DNA of 33,137 nt from positions 10,631,119-10,664,255 of the forward strand of contig JBOZIK010000001.1 of NCBI GenBank assembly GCA_051453625.1, read 5' to 3'. Positions 29,637-33,137 of the stretch are shown piece by piece. Every line of letters starts with the position of its first letter. Within the stretch, counting starts at the first letter, position 1. The translations under genes and the position numbers were made by a program. This stretch comes from Welwitschia mirabilis. Taxonomy: Eukaryota; Gnetophyta; Gnetopsida; Welwitschiales. The notes beneath the pieces are model-generated. The model saw nothing but the letters and a program-made list of their open reading frames with translations. It made no database searches and was not told the origin of the DNA.

Positions 29637-30027
29637 GAGTGATTTGGATTTAATTGATGTACCCAACTTGCATGCTCCGCCTTTAAAATGAGAAATTTTA
29701 AAAAATGAATCTAAAATAAACCCTATTACTACTTCTATGAAAAATAGTGTTTCATCTACTAATTTTGGCATGAAAGACACCTCATTGGCTAAATTAAGAA
29801 ATGGTACTACAAATATTTCTTATGATTTTATTTTAACAAATATTTTATCAATAGATTTTTTCTCTTGCAAAATATGTTGCTTTAAGGTTAGGATTATATG
29901 CCCCACTCTTCTTCACCTAAGTGTGAATTTAGTGTATGTTGGTATAATAAAATACTTTTATAAGACTTGCTTAATATTTTACATAAATTTTTTTCTTTTA
30001 GAATTAAAATATACTTTAATGATATAG
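29637..30027 (+). pseudogene. unrecognised reading-frame remnant, possibly retroelement-derived
   Basis: From an ATG near 29637 one frame reads MSDLDLIDVPNLHAPPLK, then a TGA, then NESKINPITTSMKNSVSSTN and onwards, open from 29737 to 30027 with KDTSLAKLRNGTTNISYDFI. The first half is not simply AT-driven and looks coding-like; the second half is hydrophobic and AT-driven. Plant LINE ORF1 proteins have a similarly polar N-terminal region, but no CCHC knuckle or DUF4283-type block was seen. I do not assign a function. Confidence 0.2.
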
Positions 30028-32640
30028 TAAGAAATTAATCTTCCCTCATTTTCACATAATCATGTTATTCTTATTATATAAATGAAAAAAATATTTTAAT
30101 GTTAGTGACAGTATGCATCAGACCGTTCCTTAGATGGTTGAACTTTTAGACATGGCTCTAATTTTTTAACCTTTAAAATAAGAAATTGTTAATTTTACTA
30201 ATAATATTCTTCATTCCAAAGATAAAGTTTTCATTAGAGATATTTTGATGTCATTTCTCATCAAGGTGGATCTAATAATTCAAAAGAAAGTTCTCACATT
30301 AAAGGTTGGTAATTCAACTTTCAATCAATTTATGATATATTTAAATCTTCTAGAGTCCTATAATTATTGTTACTATTGAAGTCATATTTTAATAATTATT
30401 CACTTTTAAAAAAGAAATAGGAAATATACCCAAAAAAAAGGACTTTATCTCAAGCATTTAATTTAGGGTTTTAGTCTTATTCTTTATCTGTAAAACCCTC
30501 TCTTCTCTTATCCTAATTAAGCACTATTTTTTGCCCCCTTTTCTCTTCCTTCATTCTTTAATAATATTAGCTAATAGACATAGCAGGACCTATAATTAAT
30601 TTTTAGATTATTTTGGTTTACAAACAATAGCGATGTCATAGGCATGTATCCTCTATTTTTTTCCTAGTTTTTCATCACATAAAAGATGTCTATTGAATAG
30701 TTAATGAGATATAAACTTGTTATAAACATACATGGATAAGTTTAAGGATAATACATAACCAATATAATAGGAGGTTTCAACTCTAATTAATGGCATTCTA
30801 ACTTGATATCCAGCCACCCTCCAGATATGAGTTAATTCTGCTTTGGATTCTAAACTATACAAACATGGTTGGGCTTAACTTCATGGGATTTTCCTTCATC
30901 TTAATATACCCTTAATAGAGGTGGTAGGTGGTACATGAGGTGGATGCACGCTTACAAATAACTCCCGCTTCCTTGAAGCATCTCTAGATGGTACAATATG
31001 ATCCATTGATGCCACGGGCTTGAAATATTAAGTCAAGGTAAGTTCATACATCGGTAAAGTAGGAGAGTGATGATCAAATCCACTTCCAGAAGAGTATTAT
31101 ATAAAATAATTCAATGTAACCCACCTTGGTGATGAAATCCAACTGTGGGAATAAACATTATTAGAATTATCTCGATTTAGTCCTGTTCGATGAATATACC
31201 ACACAAATGCATGCATATAATTCTAACTCATGTGGATATTTAATAAATTATTTACCTAGATATAGTAATTCTAATAATCATTAGGTTCATTTTATAGAAA
31301 CAACTATTAAAAAAAAACAAAAATACAAGAACATCTATGTACTTAAGATTACAATAATGAAAATCTAGATAAAGGAAATTTTTTAATCTAAATAAAAGAA
31401 ATATTTTTTCTTTTTTTTGATTCAATAATAATAAAAATATTTAAAACATATGAAATCACATGTTAATAATATACCTAAAGAAACTAAAACATACCTGGAA
31501 TTATGTCAATCCTAGAAACATTCTTTCACACTCATATGACAATCTCCATGGATTTGTGCAAAGAAGGTAAACAAAATAAAGTATAGATTAAGCATAATTA
31601 CTAAGATATAAATCTTTAGCCAAGATTTATATGGCTATATTATAAGTTAATAGGAAAAAAAGTGATAAGCTAAAAACTATTTATGTTACTTAAATTACTA
31701 AAGTAAAAACTCTTACAAGCATACACATTTAAAATAAGATAAAGAAAAAGGTAAAAGAGGTATTTCTACAAATAAAATACTATTTAGATAATTTAATTTA
31801 AATTTACTAATAGAAACGTGTTATCAAATTCCCTATAAAATTTGATGTAATAATTTTTCTATAATTTAAAACATTAATTATAACATTTTGGGGCTCTAAG
31901 AGACATCATAGTCAAAAATTAATAATTAATTAATTATTAAGTAAAAAATAATTATAATAGTTTTTCAAAAACTAGACACATAATAGAATCCTTAAAATAT
32001 AACTTAAACTATCTTGGAATTCTAGAAATATTATCTCTAACAAGGTGTTTTGGAAATCTTATTCAATTTTTTACTGCTTAGGATGCTCAAGTTTGCAAGT
32101 CTTAACAAATAGCTATAGAAATGTAAATTACTAGCATATTGTTTTTTTGAATTTGTAACATATTTTAACAAATACTTTTTTTTTTAAATTATCCATAAGA
32201 AAAATTACTGTTTTTACATTTTCATGTTCATAACATAATCTCATGCTTACAAAAAACTTTTCACTAATTTATACCTACTAATTAATAATACATGATGTTT
32301 TTATCTTATGCCTATATTCTGTAAATTTAATTTTTACCGAAAAATATGGTAAAGTTTCTACAAATAATTAAGCAATAACTTAAATTAATAAAATAATAGA
32401 TATATTAACTATTTACTTTAAAATATCTTAACTAAGTTACTAATTCAAATCACAATAGAAATAAAAATCAAATCAATTCAAAATAGACCATTTACTATGA
32501 GCTTTAGGATTTCCATGAAAGAGTACTAGCCTAAAGAGATTTTTGAGGATCATACTTTGCCCCTAATAAGATGGACCTAATGCATAATAGATAAAAATAT
32601 AATATTAAAATAAACATGGGTACCCAATTTTTCCCCCCCT
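30028..32640. other. AT-rich stretch, no gene recognised
   Basis: Frames are short and broken. A block at about 30800-31150 has higher GC and complexity (gatgcacgcttacaaataac, gatgccacgggcttgaaata) and could be a fragment of an unidentified element. The stretch 31300-32460 is extremely AT-rich, with attaattaattatta-type runs near 31917-31945. Confidence 0.45.
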
Positions 32641-33137
32641 TTTTTTTTGAATAGTGAACCTCTTAGTCACTTGGTTATTATCATCCATTAGTAACCTCCA
32701 TCGCCAAGCATAAGAGACCCTTGGTATCTCCCAAGTATCTTGGTAAGAGCCAATGGAAGGAAAGACCATAAATAATTCCCTAATGTAATATCACATCATT
32801 CCACTAGAATCTTAAAAAGATATCATATGGATAATAAGAGTAAAGAGCTTCCTTGGGAAGATTAGTAAGTCTTTGATAGTTGAATATTAATGAAGATCCA
32901 AGCTCAAGAGTTGCTTAGATTCAAGATTCTAATCTCTAAGCTCCACAAGTATAAGAATGAAAACAAGAGAGAGGAAAAAAGGAAATGCACTTAGGTGAAG
33001 AAAAAATGTAAAGTCTCTCCTTTCATAAGAGAGAAAAGCACCTCTGTATATAGATAAATAGAGGCACATAGCTCAAGATCACAAAATCACATGATTTAGT
33101 ATTGATAAGTGGGATAAGTGACATTGAAGTACAAAAA
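32641..33137 (-). other. possible minus-strand LTR or promoter-like sequence at the right edge
   Basis: On the minus strand, ctatttatctatatacagag (about 33042-33061) is TATA-like and is followed by pyrimidine-rich sequence (33000-33040), as at the start of a transcript or an LTR U3/R boundary. No gene or partner repeat is visible before the window ends, and a homopolymer run (c then t, 32632-32649) marks the left limit. Confidence 0.2.

Overview
The window looks like nuclear DNA from a seed plant with a large, repeat-rich genome. The evidence is a very AT-rich background, broken Ty1/copia, Ty3 and LINE retroelements of plant type, tRNA-derived SINEs, and one clear plant-specific gene of the BYPASS1 (BPS1/ROH1, DUF793) family. 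A gymnosperm would fit the low gene density and heavy repeat decay, but the sequence does not settle the species. No operons, phage genes, CRISPR arrays or rRNA/tRNA genes were seen.

Layout. 1-4605 is a cluster of dead retroelements: the 3' end of a copia polyprotein (reverse transcriptase tail and RNase H), a minus-strand LINE tail with an intact zinc-knuckle signature, then a second copia piece with pre-integrase and integrase remnants and a probable LTR. 4606-7580 is intergenic, with a SINE, a G-quadruplex-type G-run and a LINE RNase H remnant. 7580-8700 is richer in GC and has good splice signals and a basic reading frame broken by stops; it may be a decayed or unrecognised gene. 11927 to about 13440 on the minus strand is the BPS1-like gene, with its probable leader and promoter reaching about 14125. 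14187-14710 is a diverged tandem duplication. 16593-16911 is a Ty3 integrase C-terminal remnant. About 18369-21300 is a long plus-strand LINE remnant. 22861-25345 is an old tandem array with a unit of about 0.7 kb. About 26168-27450 is a minisatellite and LTR-like region around a large gap. 29085-29480 holds two head-to-tail SINE-like copies. The rest is AT-rich sequence in which no gene was recognised.

The only gene likely to be functional is the BPS1-like one. The mobile elements do not form a working system: every polyprotein seen is broken by stops and frameshifts. Five runs of N interrupt the window. Three of them (335-434, 10231-10692, 26205-26866) have the same sequence on both sides, which suggests unmerged contig ends or tandem repeats rather than ordinary missing sequence. 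Frames that read through these gaps are not genes.

I found no convincing new biological system. The points most worth a second look are the diverged 0.7-kb tandem array, the missing start codon and possible tiny first coding exon of the BPS1-like gene, the SINE-like family, and the GC-richer cryptic gene at 7.6-8.7 kb. All family assignments were made by eye from translated motifs, without database searches.
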